Position numbers and translations under genes: made by a program
Shown: piece by piece, positions 1 to 8,920 of the stretch
How the letters are laid out: the number at the start of each line of letters is the position of its first letter
Position numbering within the stretch: position 1 is the first letter of the stretch
Notes under the pieces: model-generated
What the model was told of the DNA's origin: nothing
What the model saw: only the letters and a program-made list of their open reading frames with translations
The model's database searches: none
Source: Bacteroidota bacterium
Lineage (GTDB): Bacteria > Bacteroidota > Bacteroidia > Chitinophagales > Chitinophagaceae
Direction: 5' to 3'
Assembly: GCA_023430465.1 (NCBI GenBank)
Contig: JAEZAM010000127.1
Span: forward strand, 1-43,616
Length of the DNA: 43,616 nucleotides

Positions 1-1
1 T

Positions 2-1042
2 GTCAATATTGTCCATATCGGCGACTCTCATATCCAGGCTGATTTTCTTTCAGGGGTACTTCGAAAAAATTTACAGGCTTTCGCTGGCAATGCCGGGCGG
101 GGGTTGGTATTTCCCTACCAGCTCGCACAGTCGAATGCGCCGTCAGATATCCTTTCCAGCTCCACCGTACGCTGGGATTATAATCGCATTGCCAAGCCGC
201 CTTCACCGGTAAGTTGTGGCATATCAGGATTCGGGTTAAGAACCACCACCGGTGAAGCGGTGATAAATATAACCCTGCGGCAGGCAGATGGCATTCAACT
301 TTTCAATAAGATCAGGCTGTTCACCGATGCCGACTCCACTGTTCAATGGTTTACGGGTGATGATGAGCTGCCTGTTGCCGTATCAACCGACACAACGGTC
401 ATGTTCCCGGTTACAGCTTCATCAGTGAGGTTATTGAAGAAAGGCGGACCTGCGGGGTTTCATGGCATCTCACTTGAACTGGACACCAGTGGTATCGTTT
501 ATCACACCATCGGGGTAAACGGTGCACGTTATGATCAGTACAATGATGCTGATCTGTTCTGGGAGCAATTGCCGGCGCTGAATGCGGACCTGTACATTGT
601 TTCCCTGGGAACGAATGAAGCCCAGGCCGCCGCATTTTCCCCTTCTGCTTTTATCACTGAGGTGGAAACGATGATCCGCAAGCTTAAAATGGTTTCACCT
701 CATGCGGCGATCCTGATCACCTCCGCTCCGGACTCCTATAAAGCAAGAAGATCGAATGCCGTGCTGCGGCAATTGAACGAGACGCTTCGCAAATACTGTA
801 CGGATCAGTCGATCCCGTTGTGGGATCTCTACAGGATCAGCAACGGTTTTGGCTCAGCATATAACTGGTCTCGCAGGGGGCTGATGAGCCGCGACCGTGT
901 TCATTTCACTGCCGAAGGCTACCGCTTGCAGGGGACGCTGTTGTACAGCGCCCTTGCAAAGGGTTATAATGATTATATCCGCGTATTCGCTACTGATCAG
1001 AAGGGCAGGTCTTCGTCACTGCTTGTAAAGGATGTACCATGA
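2..1042 (+). CDS. SGNH/GDSL hydrolase, 5' end outside the window
   Basis: This is the C-terminal part of an SGNH-fold esterase. The frame is open from base 2 and the start codon lies upstream of the window, so 346 residues are visible. The first residues hold the nucleophile block (HIGDSHIQAD, Ser about residue 9 here). A GVNGARYDQY segment fits the Gly block, SLGTNEAQ the Asn block, and DRVHFTAEGY supplies the catalytic Asp and His (about 298 and 301). Between the first two blocks lies an insert of about 130 residues that may be a beta-sandwich module. In Bacteroidota such proteins often sit beside MBOAT acyltransferases and act on acetylated envelope polymers, but no partner is visible, so the substrate is unknown. 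The last 46 bases overlap the end of the convergent DUF3127 gene. Confidence 0.85.
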   Translation, partial: VNIVHIGDSHIQADFLSGVLRKNLQAFAGNAGRGLVFPYQLAQSNAPSDILSSSTVRWDYNRIAKPPSPVSCGISGFGLRTTTGEAVINITLRQADGIQLFNKIRLFTDADSTVQWFTGDDELPVAVSTDTTVMFPVTASSVRLLKKGGPAGFHGISLELDTSGIVYHTIGVNGARYDQYNDADLFWEQLPALNADLYIVSLGTNEAQAAAFSPSAFITEVETMIRKLKMVSPHAAILITSAPDSYKARRSNAVLRQLNETLRKYCTDQSIPLWDLYRISNGFGSAYNWSRRGLMSRDRVHFTAEGYRLQGTLLYSALAKGYNDYIRVFATDQKGRSSSLLVKDVP

Positions 1043-1335
1043 ACATCATCGGATGAGGCAGGAGCTCCGCTGCCAGCGGGCTCAACTTTCCAGGCTTTTA
1101 CATCCGTATACCAGCGCCCGTTATATTCACGGCTTTCTACGTCAAAAGAAATATTGAGTGTAGCCCCGGGCTGTAAGATGGATGGATTGACCTTATCACC
1201 CCATATGGATATACAAACCTTCTTCGGATATTGCCCATCTGTTTCAACAATGATATCCTGTTTTTTCCATTCTCCGTTCTTCCCTGATCCTGTCTGAAGC
1301 GGCAATAGCTGAACCAGCCGTGCTGTTAACTGCAT
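997..1335 (-). CDS. DUF3127 domain protein, SSB-like OB-fold candidate
   Basis: A 112-residue cytoplasmic protein of the DUF3127 family, which is largely restricted to Bacteroidota and has no assigned role. Residues about 1-80 form a compact, strand-rich domain (QDIIVETDGQYPKKVCISIW is typical of the family). The tail is Ser/Asp-rich and ends in SSDEDLPF, which resembles the acidic C-terminal tip of single-stranded DNA-binding protein (DDDIPF). That suggests, but does not prove, an SSB-like OB fold that recruits DNA-repair partners. The tail coding sequence overlaps antisense the end of the SGNH hydrolase gene. The start is the ATG at 1335, about 20 nt downstream of a good -7 element. Confidence 0.82.
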   Translation of the reverse strand: MQLTARLVQLLPLQTGSGKNGEWKKQDIIVETDGQYPKKVCISIWGDKVNPSILQPGATLNISFDVESREYNGRWYTDVKAWKVEPAGSGAPASSDDVHGTSFTSSDEDLPF

Positions 1336-1354
1336 GATAGTTGTTTTTAAACGA

Positions 1355-1362
1355 CAAATTTA
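1355..1362 (-). promoter_or_regulatory. Bacteroidota -7 element for the DUF3127 gene
   Basis: The minus strand reads TAAATTTG, a perfect match to TAnnTTTG, placed about 20 nt before the ATG at 1335. A TTTG lies further upstream (1389-1392), but the spacer would be 26 nt, longer than the usual 17-23, so the -33 element is doubtful. Confidence 0.4.
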
Positions 1363-1411
1363 CGAAGCCGGATGGTATGCCTGCTGCGCAAACTATACAC
1401 ACCAGTTTTCC

Positions 1412-1894
1412 CTACCGAAGTTTGTTGACGGTTATTTGAGCGGATAATTTGAAAATGCAGAACAGGTGATGGGCTTCATGCAAAAGGAAAAAGTTCAGCC
1501 ACTGAAGCAAAGTGAAATCGCCGTAAGTTGGGTGTGTGCCCCTCTTGACGAGGTCAGTTTCCGGAAATGAAAGTACGCCTGCAGCAAGCTCTTTCCGTAG
1601 CGTTATCAGGTTCTGGATCACTTCCCGGCTGGAGGAGCTGCAATGATCATGAAAAAGCGGATCCGCTTCTGCGCTGTATTTTTCAAACACAGGGTTATTG
1701 CCGTCCAGTATTTGCTTTACGCGATTGATAAAGGTGTGCTGATAAGTTTCAAGGTGGACGATCTGCTCAAAAATGGACCACTTGCCGGGCTGTATATGGA
1801 GGCGGATCTCTTCGTCAGACAGGCCGTCGATCAGGTCGAGCAGCGACTTGTGCTGGTATTGCAGCCGGGTGGAGACTGAGGATGGTAATTGCAT
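1412..1894 (-). CDS. DinB family protein
   Basis: A 160-residue protein of the DinB/YfiT four-helix-bundle superfamily. It shows the pattern of DinB_2 proteins: a PGKWSIFEQIVHLETYQ segment carrying the first metal-ligand His (about residue 47), and near the C-terminus a LLHEAHHLF segment with the other His ligands. Family members bind a divalent metal, and some are thiol-dependent transferases, but the substrate cannot be read from sequence. It starts 15 nt after the radical SAM gene on the same strand and is probably co-transcribed with it. Not to be confused with E. coli DinB (DNA polymerase IV), which is unrelated. Confidence 0.85.
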   Translation of the reverse strand: MQLPSSVSTRLQYQHKSLLDLIDGLSDEEIRLHIQPGKWSIFEQIVHLETYQHTFINRVKQILDGNNPVFEKYSAEADPLFHDHCSSSSREVIQNLITLRKELAAGVLSFPETDLVKRGTHPTYGDFTLLQWLNFFLLHEAHHLFCIFKLSAQITVNKLR

Positions 1895-1909
1895 ATGGTG
1901 GTGGTTGTA

Positions 1910-2941
1910 TTAATCATTGCTCCATACTTTGGTGCCTTCTGAGCAGTTGGCACAGATATCAATATTTTTCCTTCCCTTCAAAATGCTCGTCCTGAACCTT
2001 GTGTACTCTCCGTTCTTCCAGATCTCACGGAATGATCGCTGTCGCAGATCACCAAGGCGGTGTTGGGCATCCTTGTCGAAGCAACAGGGTGCTACCAGTC
2101 CGTCCCAGGTGATAACGGGGTCATGCCAAAGTCGCCAGCAGTGATTGGAGAGCTTACCCTTGAAGACGTTGCCATTGCTGGTTTTCTTATAGCGGCTGAA
2201 TTTATCGATAGATGGGATGAGTTGGTTGGGGTCATTCTCGAAATCATAGACCTGTGCGGTTTTAAACCAGACATCATCCACTCCGATCTCTTTTGCCAGT
2301 GCCTTTACATCTTCGATCTGGTGTTCATTGGGTTTCACCACCAGAAACTGGAATACGACGAATGGTGTTTTGCTCTTGAGTTCTTTTTTCCATTTCACAA
2401 TATTCCTGGCTCCTTCGAGGACCTTGCTCAATTGCCCGCCGACCCTGTACTGTTCATACACTTCCTGTGTTGTACCATCAATGGAGATGATGAGGCGGTC
2501 CAGGCCGCTTTCGATGGTGCGGCGCGAATTCTCATCGGTGAGGTAGTGCGCGTTGGTTGAGGTAGCAGTATAGATCTTTTTATCCGAGGCATATTTTACC
2601 ATATCCAGGAAAGAGGGATTGAGATAGGGTTCGCCCTGGAAATAGAAAACGAGGTATAGGAGTTCTTTGTGTAGTTCATCGATCGTGCTGCTGAAAAAAT
2701 CTTTTTTCAGCATCCCGGTAGGCCGGGTGAATGCGCGGAGTCCACTGGGGCATTCAGGGCAACGAAGATTGCAGAAATTGGTCGGCTCAAATGAGATCGA
2801 AACCGGGTAGCCCCACTGGATCGGCCGCTTCGTCCATTTACTCAGGTAAAAACTGGACAACACTTTGATGCCGTTCCATGCCCGGCGGAAGCTGAGCTTG
2901 GACAGTAGATTAAGTGTATCGTTGCGGTTCAGGCGGGACAT
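1910..2941 (-). CDS. Radical SAM/SPASM domain protein
   Basis: A 343-residue radical S-adenosylmethionine enzyme. The cluster motif CNLRCPEC (Cys57, Cys61, Cys64) binds the catalytic 4Fe-4S cluster. The C-terminal region has a SPASM-type auxiliary-cluster pattern: a Cys in HCWRLWHDP, then VAPCCFDKDAQHRLGDL and, near the end, DICANCSEG. SPASM proteins of this plain type include peptide-modifying maturases and many uncharacterised enzymes; no candidate precursor peptide is visible nearby. Its only close partner is the DinB-family gene 15 nt downstream. The substrate is unknown. A TACCTTTA box at 2947-2954 is a weak -7 candidate just upstream of the ATG at 2941. Confidence 0.9.
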   Translation of the reverse strand: MSRLNRNDTLNLLSKLSFRRAWNGIKVLSSFYLSKWTKRPIQWGYPVSISFEPTNFCNLRCPECPSGLRAFTRPTGMLKKDFFSSTIDELHKELLYLVFYFQGEPYLNPSFLDMVKYASDKKIYTATSTNAHYLTDENSRRTIESGLDRLIISIDGTTQEVYEQYRVGGQLSKVLEGARNIVKWKKELKSKTPFVVFQFLVVKPNEHQIEDVKALAKEIGVDDVWFKTAQVYDFENDPNQLIPSIDKFSRYKKTSNGNVFKGKLSNHCWRLWHDPVITWDGLVAPCCFDKDAQHRLGDLRQRSFREIWKNGEYTRFRTSILKGRKNIDICANCSEGTKVWSND

Positions 2942-3003
2942 ATCTGTAAAGGTACTGAAAAGATGCCCGGTGACATCAGCAAGGCATGGTCAGTTATGGA
3001 CAC

Positions 3004-3037
3004 AAAAAAGCCCAACTTTTTTGAAATTGGGTTTTTT
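3004..3037 (-). terminator. Rho-independent terminator of the L,D-transpeptidase gene
   Basis: A hairpin with CCCAA/TTGGG arms, extended by an A-tract (3004-3009) on one side and a T-tract (3032-3037) on the other. On the minus strand it ends in six T's, 27 nt after the stop codon of the L,D-transpeptidase gene, and it separates that gene from the radical SAM gene. Confidence 0.8.
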
Positions 3038-3063
3038 GTAATCATCCATCCTTGTGTGTCCAA

Positions 3064-3801
3064 TCAGCCGTTTAATATTTTTGATCGTTGAACGTATCCT
3101 GCACCCGGGTGATAGATGAAGAGGCAGGTGCCGTTCTTGATAGTATTTATAATATGAGCGCTTTCATCTGCGGGTACAGCGGGGCATCCAAAACTTCTTC
3201 CCATCCTGTCCGATTTGCGGAGCCATTCCTCCTCGATATAATCTGCACCGTGCACGACGATATTTCTTTGCAATGCCTTGTCATTTATTCCCGGCTCCTG
3301 GCCCATCATTCGTAACGAGAGGCCATGAGCACCCTGGTAGGTCTGGCTGGTGACGTAAAAACCAAGACTGCTCTGCAGCGATTCAGGCTTATTGGAGAAC
3401 CTGGTGGCAAACTCGCCACCTGAATTGCGGCCGTGCGCCACATACGTTTGCAGGAATAACGCCTGGTTGTCCAGGTCCACGATATACATTCTTTTGTTAC
3501 CGGACGATTGGGAGAAATCACAGATGCTGATGATACCAGTCCGCGTGATGCGGTTATTTGCCAGCAGGCGATTATACCCTTTCAACGCAAGTGAAAATGC
3601 ATCGAATGAAAGTCCTTTTTCCTCCAGTGATAATTTTTGATAAAGTGAAAGCGCGGGATCGGCTGGCACATTCGCTGCTTTTTTAACCGCTGCCGGGCTT
3701 ATAGCCGGCATGGGCCGGAAGGAGAAGCTCAGCCATGCGAATAGCAGGCAATACACGGATAATGGAATAGTTTTCAGGGTCGTACGGTTTTTCAAAATCA
3801 C
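3064..3801 (-). CDS. Murein L,D-transpeptidase catalytic domain protein (YkuD_2 type)
   Basis: A 245-residue exported protein. Residues about 10-30 form a hydrophobic signal or anchor segment (TIPLSVYCLLFAWLSFSF). The catalytic domain covers about 75-240. His184-Gly185 (VVHGADY) and the SxGCP motif Ser203-Pro207 (SFGCP, nucleophile Cys206) form the active site of L,D-transpeptidases, which cross-link or trim peptidoglycan stem peptides through a Cys acyl-enzyme. The domain arrangement fits the Bacteroidota-type murein L,D-transpeptidase catalytic family rather than the LysM-YkuD architecture. It acts in the periplasm. It is monocistronic, with a strong terminator 27 nt downstream. Confidence 0.88.
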   Translation of the reverse strand: MILKNRTTLKTIPLSVYCLLFAWLSFSFRPMPAISPAAVKKAANVPADPALSLYQKLSLEEKGLSFDAFSLALKGYNRLLANNRITRTGIISICDFSQSSGNKRMYIVDLDNQALFLQTYVAHGRNSGGEFATRFSNKPESLQSSLGFYVTSQTYQGAHGLSLRMMGQEPGINDKALQRNIVVHGADYIEEEWLRKSDRMGRSFGCPAVPADESAHIINTIKNGTCLFIYHPGAGYVQRSKILNG

Positions 3802-3985
3802 AAACGCTAACGGGAGCTAAAATAGTATCGTGATTATGCAATTGCAAGGAATAAACCCGAGATTCTTTGCGATGCGCGCACATTTACGCGGATAAAAAAA
3901 ATTACCCGAGTGGAGTTTTACTATGAATAAGTGTAATAGTGTAGGAGTTGTTATTATAAGTACTATGATGAAATAGCCCCGTTTA

Positions 3986-5410
3986 TCATACTACCACCTT
4001 TTTCCATTTACCTTTTTTGAAAATGAGGAATGATGCAATGGTGATGAGTATCTCTGCAACCGGCACGGCTATGAAAACCCCTGTGGGCCCCAGGTTATAG
4101 ACTGTTGAAAGCACGTAGGCAAAGGGAATCTGGAATAGCCAGAAGCCGCAAAGGTTGATCCATGTCGGCGTCCAGGTATCGCCTGCTCCATTGAAGGCAT
4201 TGATCAGTACCATGCCTACTCCATAAAAGATAAACCCGCTGCTGATGATCCATGCCGCCTGGACAGCATGAGTTTGTACGCCGGCATCTGTAGTAAACAG
4301 GGAGACAATAAAATCACCTCCTGCAACAAAGATGATCGTTACCAGGAGCATATAAAGCATGTTATATTTCATTGTCTTCATTACCGAATCTTCAGCGCGC
4401 TGCAACTCTTTTGCGCCAAGGTTTTGTCCCACCAACGTCGCCGCAGCATTGCTCAAACCCCATGCAGGCAGGAGGAAGAACATCATTAGTCGCAGTGCCG
4501 TCTGGTAACCGGCGGAGCTTTTATCATCACCCGTTGTGGCGACTAGTTTGGCCAAAAAGATCCAGCTACATGAGGCGATAACAAACTGCAGGATGCCAGG
4601 TGCCGCTACTTTTACCAGTGATTTGATCAGGGAAAAATCCGGTGACCAGTGTGCCACTTTCATTTTCAACTGCCCTTTTCCATTGTATAAATGATACAAT
4701 TGGTAGATGACGCCTATTCCCCTGCCGATGGTCGTAGCCATTGCTGCACCCTGGAGACCAAAAGCGGGAACGGGTCCCCAGCCATTGATGAATAAGGGGC
4801 AGAGGATGATGTTGCAAAGGTTGGCGAGCGCAAGGCTCTTCATGGCGATAGCTGCATTGCCCGCACCGCGGAAAATACCGTTGATCAGGAATAGTAGCAT
4901 GATCACGATACTGCCGCCCATCATGATCTGAACGAATGATTTCCCTTCCATCGCTACCTGTTCGGAAGCACCCATCAGCAAGAGGATCTTTTTTGCGTAG
5001 ATCATGCCTGCGATGCTGATAATGATAGTCACTGCTATCGCAACGATAAGGGCCTGCGCGCCTGCGCGTGCAGCGGCTTCCGGATTCTTTTCACCAATTC
5101 TTCGTGCTACAACCGCTGTTGCAGCCATGCTCATGCCGATGGCCAGTGAGTAGATAATGGTAAGGACCGATTCCGTTAGACCCACGGTTTGCAAGGCATG
5201 GCTGCTATTCTCGAGGTGGCCGACGAAATAAAGGTCCACGAGCGCAAATACCGACTCCATCACCATCTCGAGCATCATGGGAATGGCCAGCATGAATACT
5301 GCGCGGCGTATGCTCCCTTGCGTGTAATCCATTTCATCGCCACGGAGAGCTTGTTTTATTAGCAGAAATATAGAGGCAGCCTTATATGAAGTGCCGGGTT
5401 GTTGAGACAT
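3986..5410 (-). CDS. MATE family efflux transporter
   Basis: A 474-residue polytopic inner-membrane protein with about 12 hydrophobic helices in two homologous halves, the length and layout of MATE (NorM/DinF-like) exporters. The first half opens with a segment containing AVFMLAIPMMLEMVMESVFA and FVGHL, and the second with VKVAAPGILQFVIASCSWIF. MATE proteins expel cationic drugs or metabolites using a sodium or proton gradient. The first 26 residues are not typical of the family; the ATG at 5332 (start MDYTQGSIRRAV) is an equally good start and would give 448 residues. No regulator gene is adjacent. Confidence 0.88.
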   Translation of the reverse strand: MSQQPGTSYKAASIFLLIKQALRGDEMDYTQGSIRRAVFMLAIPMMLEMVMESVFALVDLYFVGHLENSSHALQTVGLTESVLTIIYSLAIGMSMAATAVVARRIGEKNPEAAARAGAQALIVAIAVTIIISIAGMIYAKKILLLMGASEQVAMEGKSFVQIMMGGSIVIMLLFLINGIFRGAGNAAIAMKSLALANLCNIILCPLFINGWGPVPAFGLQGAAMATTIGRGIGVIYQLYHLYNGKGQLKMKVAHWSPDFSLIKSLVKVAAPGILQFVIASCSWIFLAKLVATTGDDKSSAGYQTALRLMMFFLLPAWGLSNAAATLVGQNLGAKELQRAEDSVMKTMKYNMLYMLLVTIIFVAGGDFIVSLFTTDAGVQTHAVQAAWIISSGFIFYGVGMVLINAFNGAGDTWTPTWINLCGFWLFQIPFAYVLSTVYNLGPTGVFIAVPVAEILITIASFLIFKKGKWKKVVV

Positions 5411-5828
5411 AAGAAAGGTTTAATAATAGATAAGCAGGAACAGCAGGTAGATCTGCTACATAATCAGGGGCCGGGGAGGTGCGTCAAAGAATTTCCATAA
5501 AACAAAAATGAGGCAACAAATATAGGAAAATACTCATCCGGAAACGGTTCGATTGATAAGCGGCGAAATGAAACTGATCTGCCAAACGACCGTGAAGACT
5601 GCGGGTACCCCGGGATTTTCAATAAGTGTATCTGCTTAAAACGTTGGTATTTAGGTAATTTTCTGACAGCTAATGGGTCCATTCTTTGTTGACCTACAGT
5701 TTTTTACCTACTTTAAAACCCCGGTTGAAGCGAGCGTGCATGAAGAGAGGTTCACTGATACAAAAGTTCAAATATCTCCTGGAAGACAGTTGGCAGAAAA
5801 ATGGATGAAGAGCAAGTTGCATTAATTT
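5411..5828. other. 418-bp intergenic region between divergent genes, with a promoter candidate
   Basis: No convincing gene is present. It separates the divergent MATE and histidine kinase genes. On the plus strand TTTG (5685-5688) is followed after 20 nt by TACTTTAA (5709-5716), an imperfect match to the Bacteroidota promoter that could drive the kinase operon, leaving a leader of about 105 nt. A 72-codon minus-strand reading frame at 5464-5682 has no recognisable features. Confidence 0.4.
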
Positions 5829-8800
5829 ATGTCATTACCACCCAATCTCGCACTGCATCACCGGCTTATCCGGCTTTCCCGCATACTTAGCGGGGTGGTA
5901 TTTGCTATAGGCGCGCTGGTTTTCCTGGGCTGGCTGTTAAACATAGAGGCGCTTACGCGCTTAGCTCTTTCACCCAGCCCAATGAATCCCACTACTGCAT
6001 TCACGATGGTCTGCAGTGGTCTTTCTCTGTACCTCCTTCACAGATCGCGCCCAAAGTTCGCCATCGCTGCGGGTCACGTCCTGGCAGCAGTTGTCCTCGT
6101 CATCGGAGCGATAAAGCTCCTCGGTCTTGTAATACCGGAAGCCATGTCCATTGACACCTTCATCCTTTCGGGTAAGATCACAGATGATGGTGTTGTCAAC
6201 CACCCGCATCGCATGTCGTTGAACACGGCCTCGGGTTTTGTGTTGACAGGCTTAGCCTTATTGCTCCTGAGAAGCCGTACAAACTTGGCCGTTCTTCCGT
6301 TCCAGGTACCGGCCCTGGCGCTGAACCTGGTCAGCCTATTTTCACTTTTAAGCTATCTCTATCGCTCGCGCGGGTTCTTTACTTATGGTGTGGACGTTCA
6401 GATAGCCACACATACTGCCGCCAGCTTTTTTCTTTTGTCCCTGGCGCTGTTATTCGCGCGGCCGGCCGATGGCATGGTGCGTCAATTGACAAGCAGGTAC
6501 AGCGGCAGTATGATCGCGAAGATCCTGCTGCCCTGTGCGATCATCGTTCCCGCCGCCCTCGGTTTTCTCCGGCTCTGGGGATTCTGGGAGGGGCTATATG
6601 ACAATGAGTTTGGTGTTACACTATATGCATGTACAACTATCATTTCACTGCTGGCTGTTGTATTCTACCTCAGCTATGTAATCAATAAACGTGATGAGCG
6701 CGAAGAGCTCGCTGCCCAGCAATTGCGGGAGCGGGATAGTCTTGTTCAGCAAATGTTTGAAAATGCCCCTGATGCCGTTATCGTGATCGACAGCGCCGGC
6801 AACGTCCGGCAGTGGAATTCACAAGCGACAGAATTGTTTGGCTGGACCCCCGACGAAATGCGCGGCAGGCCATTATCTGAGACCATCATACCCGAAGCTT
6901 TTCGCGGCGCACATACCAAAGGACTGCATACCTATCTTCTGACCGGTGAATCAAAAATAATCGGAAAAGCTGTTGATCTGTGGGCAGTGACAAAAGATAA
7001 GCGATCCGTAGATGTATCGTTACGCATTTCACCTATGGTGATCAATGGCGATAGGTACTTTGTTGGGTTCATCAGGGATATCACTGACCGGAAAAAGATC
7101 GAGAACAGGTTGAAATCATTCAACGAAGAATTGTCCATACAGGTAGAGGATAAGACGCGGGAGCTTAAAGAGATATTTGCACGGATAACGGATGGCTTCA
7201 TCGCACTGGACAAAGACTTCAATTATATCTACGTCAATGATAAAGCCGGCGAGCTGACACGACGTGATCCGAAGGAACTGATCGGGAGGAATGTCTGGGA
7301 CGTGTTTCCACAAGCTGTGGGGTCGGCTACCTACAATGCGATGATCGAGGCCATGCGAACACAGCAACCTGCCAATAACACCGACTACTATGAACCGCTG
7401 GATCTGTGGCAGGAGAACGATATCTATCCATCACCAAACGGGATATCAATGTTCATCCGCGATGTCACCTTCAAGAAACGGGCAGAGCGGGAGGTAGAGC
7501 GGGTGAGAAGCATGGCAGAAAAACTTGTCAACAGCTTGCCAGGCGTTTTTTATTTCTATGATTCAGAGGGTAATTTCCTGCGCTGGAATAAGCAATTCGA
7601 AGAGGTGACGGGATATACACCGGAGGAAATAGCCGAAATGCACCCTTCCGATTTCTTTGACGAGAGTGAAAAAGCATATATGCAGGAAAGGATTGCCGCC
7701 GTGTTTGAGAATGGTGAAGGAGATGCCGAAGCCTCCCTGGTATCAAAGACCGGAAAGCCAACACTCTACTATTTCAGGGCTGTGCTGATCGACTTTGATG
7801 GAAAACCCTGCCTGCTTGGAACAGGTATCGATATCACGGAGCGGAGAAAGGCAGAGGAAAAATTAAAGGCTTCCGAGCAAAAATATAAACTGCTGTTTGA
7901 AAGCAATCCGCTTGCCATGTGGATGCTAAGCTTGCCCGGCTATGATGTGGTGGAGGTCAACCTGGCGGCCATAAGGCAGTATGGCTATACCAGGGAAGAG
8001 TTTATGGCTCTCGATATTTTCACCTTACGCCCGGAAGAGGACATCAATGTTCTGAAAGCGAGAACTGTGCGTAGTTTCAGGGGGATTTACAATGCTGGCA
8101 TATGGCGCCATACCAAGAAGAACGGAGACCTCATTTACGTCAATATCGTTACCCACGATATTTATTATGAAGGCCGACCTACCCGGCTCGTGCTGGCCAA
8201 TGAAGTAACGGAACAATATCTGGCGGAGGAAAAATTAAAAGCTTCGTACGAATCTATCCGAAGCCTGACGGAGCATCTGCAAAATATCAGGGAAGAGGAA
8301 CGGCTGCACATCGCGCGTGAAATCCATGATGAGCTGGGCCAGTTGCTGACAGTATTAAAAATGGATGTGGCATGGCTCAACAAGAAAATCAATCCTGAGC
8401 CGGGGCCGGTGTATGACAAATTGAAAGACCTGCTCGCACTGATCGATACAACCGTGAAAACGGTAAGGCGCATAGCATCAGAACTACGGCCGAGCCTGTT
8501 GGATGACCTGGGGCTGGAAGCGGCAATGGAGTGGCACCTTGAAGAGTTTGAACGCCGGTCCGGGATCGAGCAGCATCTCACTATTGAAGATGAAACGGCT
8601 GCGACCTTACCGGACAGCCTCAAAATCGGCTTGTTTCGTATACTCCAGGAGTCATTGACGAATGTAGCGAGGCATTCCGGCGCGAAAAGTGTACATGTAA
8701 ACCTGCATCAAGCGGATAAAAAGTTAATTTTAACCATAACTGACGACGGTAGTGGTTTTGACCCTGAACAGGCAAACAAGAAGACGCTCGGCCTTCTCGG

Positions 8801-8918
8801 TATGAAAGAGCGGACACTTGTAATGGGAGGGGAATATAGCATTACCGGCGAGCCGGGGACCGGCACCACCGTACGCGTAGAAGTGCCGATTCCTGCAACT
8901 GAATCTGAAAACGAATAA
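5829..8918 (+). CDS. Membrane-bound multi-PAS sensor histidine kinase (HisKA_3 type)
   Basis: A 1029-residue sensor kinase. Residues about 1-285 hold roughly eight hydrophobic helices, a membrane sensor region resembling MASE-type modules. Four PAS domains follow at about 300-425, 440-560, 570-685 and 695-810, several ending in the (I/V)TDRKK/ITERRKAE linker pattern. The dimerisation and phosphotransfer domain is HisKA_3, with the phosphoacceptor His833 in REIHDELGQ. The C-terminal HATPase domain has its N box in LQESLTNVARH and its G boxes in DDGSGFDPE and GLLGMKER. The NarL/LuxR regulator gene begins 2 nt after the stop and is its evident partner. The stimulus is unknown. Confidence 0.93.
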   Translation: MSLPPNLALHHRLIRLSRILSGVVFAIGALVFLGWLLNIEALTRLALSPSPMNPTTAFTMVCSGLSLYLLHRSRPKFAIAAGHVLAAVVLVIGAIKLLGLVIPEAMSIDTFILSGKITDDGVVNHPHRMSLNTASGFVLTGLALLLLRSRTNLAVLPFQVPALALNLVSLFSLLSYLYRSRGFFTYGVDVQIATHTAASFFLLSLALLFARPADGMVRQLTSRYSGSMIAKILLPCAIIVPAALGFLRLWGFWEGLYDNEFGVTLYACTTIISLLAVVFYLSYVINKRDEREELAAQQLRERDSLVQQMFENAPDAVIVIDSAGNVRQWNSQATELFGWTPDEMRGRPLSETIIPEAFRGAHTKGLHTYLLTGESKIIGKAVDLWAVTKDKRSVDVSLRISPMVINGDRYFVGFIRDITDRKKIENRLKSFNEELSIQVEDKTRELKEIFARITDGFIALDKDFNYIYVNDKAGELTRRDPKELIGRNVWDVFPQAVGSATYNAMIEAMRTQQPANNTDYYEPLDLWQENDIYPSPNGISMFIRDVTFKKRAEREVERVRSMAEKLVNSLPGVFYFYDSEGNFLRWNKQFEEVTGYTPEEIAEMHPSDFFDESEKAYMQERIAAVFENGEGDAEASLVSKTGKPTLYYFRAVLIDFDGKPCLLGTGIDITERRKAEEKLKASEQKYKLLFESNPLAMWMLSLPGYDVVEVNLAAIRQYGYTREEFMALDIFTLRPEEDINVLKARTVRSFRGIYNAGIWRHTKKNGDLIYVNIVTHDIYYEGRPTRLVLANEVTEQYLAEEKLKASYESIRSLTEHLQNIREEERLHIAREIHDELGQLLTVLKMDVAWLNKKINPEPGPVYDKLKDLLALIDTTVKTVRRIASELRPSLLDDLGLEAAMEWHLEEFERRSGIEQHLTIEDETAATLPDSLKIGLFRILQESLTNVARHSGAKSVHVNLHQADKKLILTITDDGSGFDPEQANKKTLGLLGMKERTLVMGGEYSITGEPGTGTTVRVEVPIPATESENE

Positions 8919-8920
8919 AT

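Noticed and set aside
1412..1894. Error-prone DNA polymerase DinB
   Set aside because: The name is shared, but this is the small metal-binding four-helix-bundle family.
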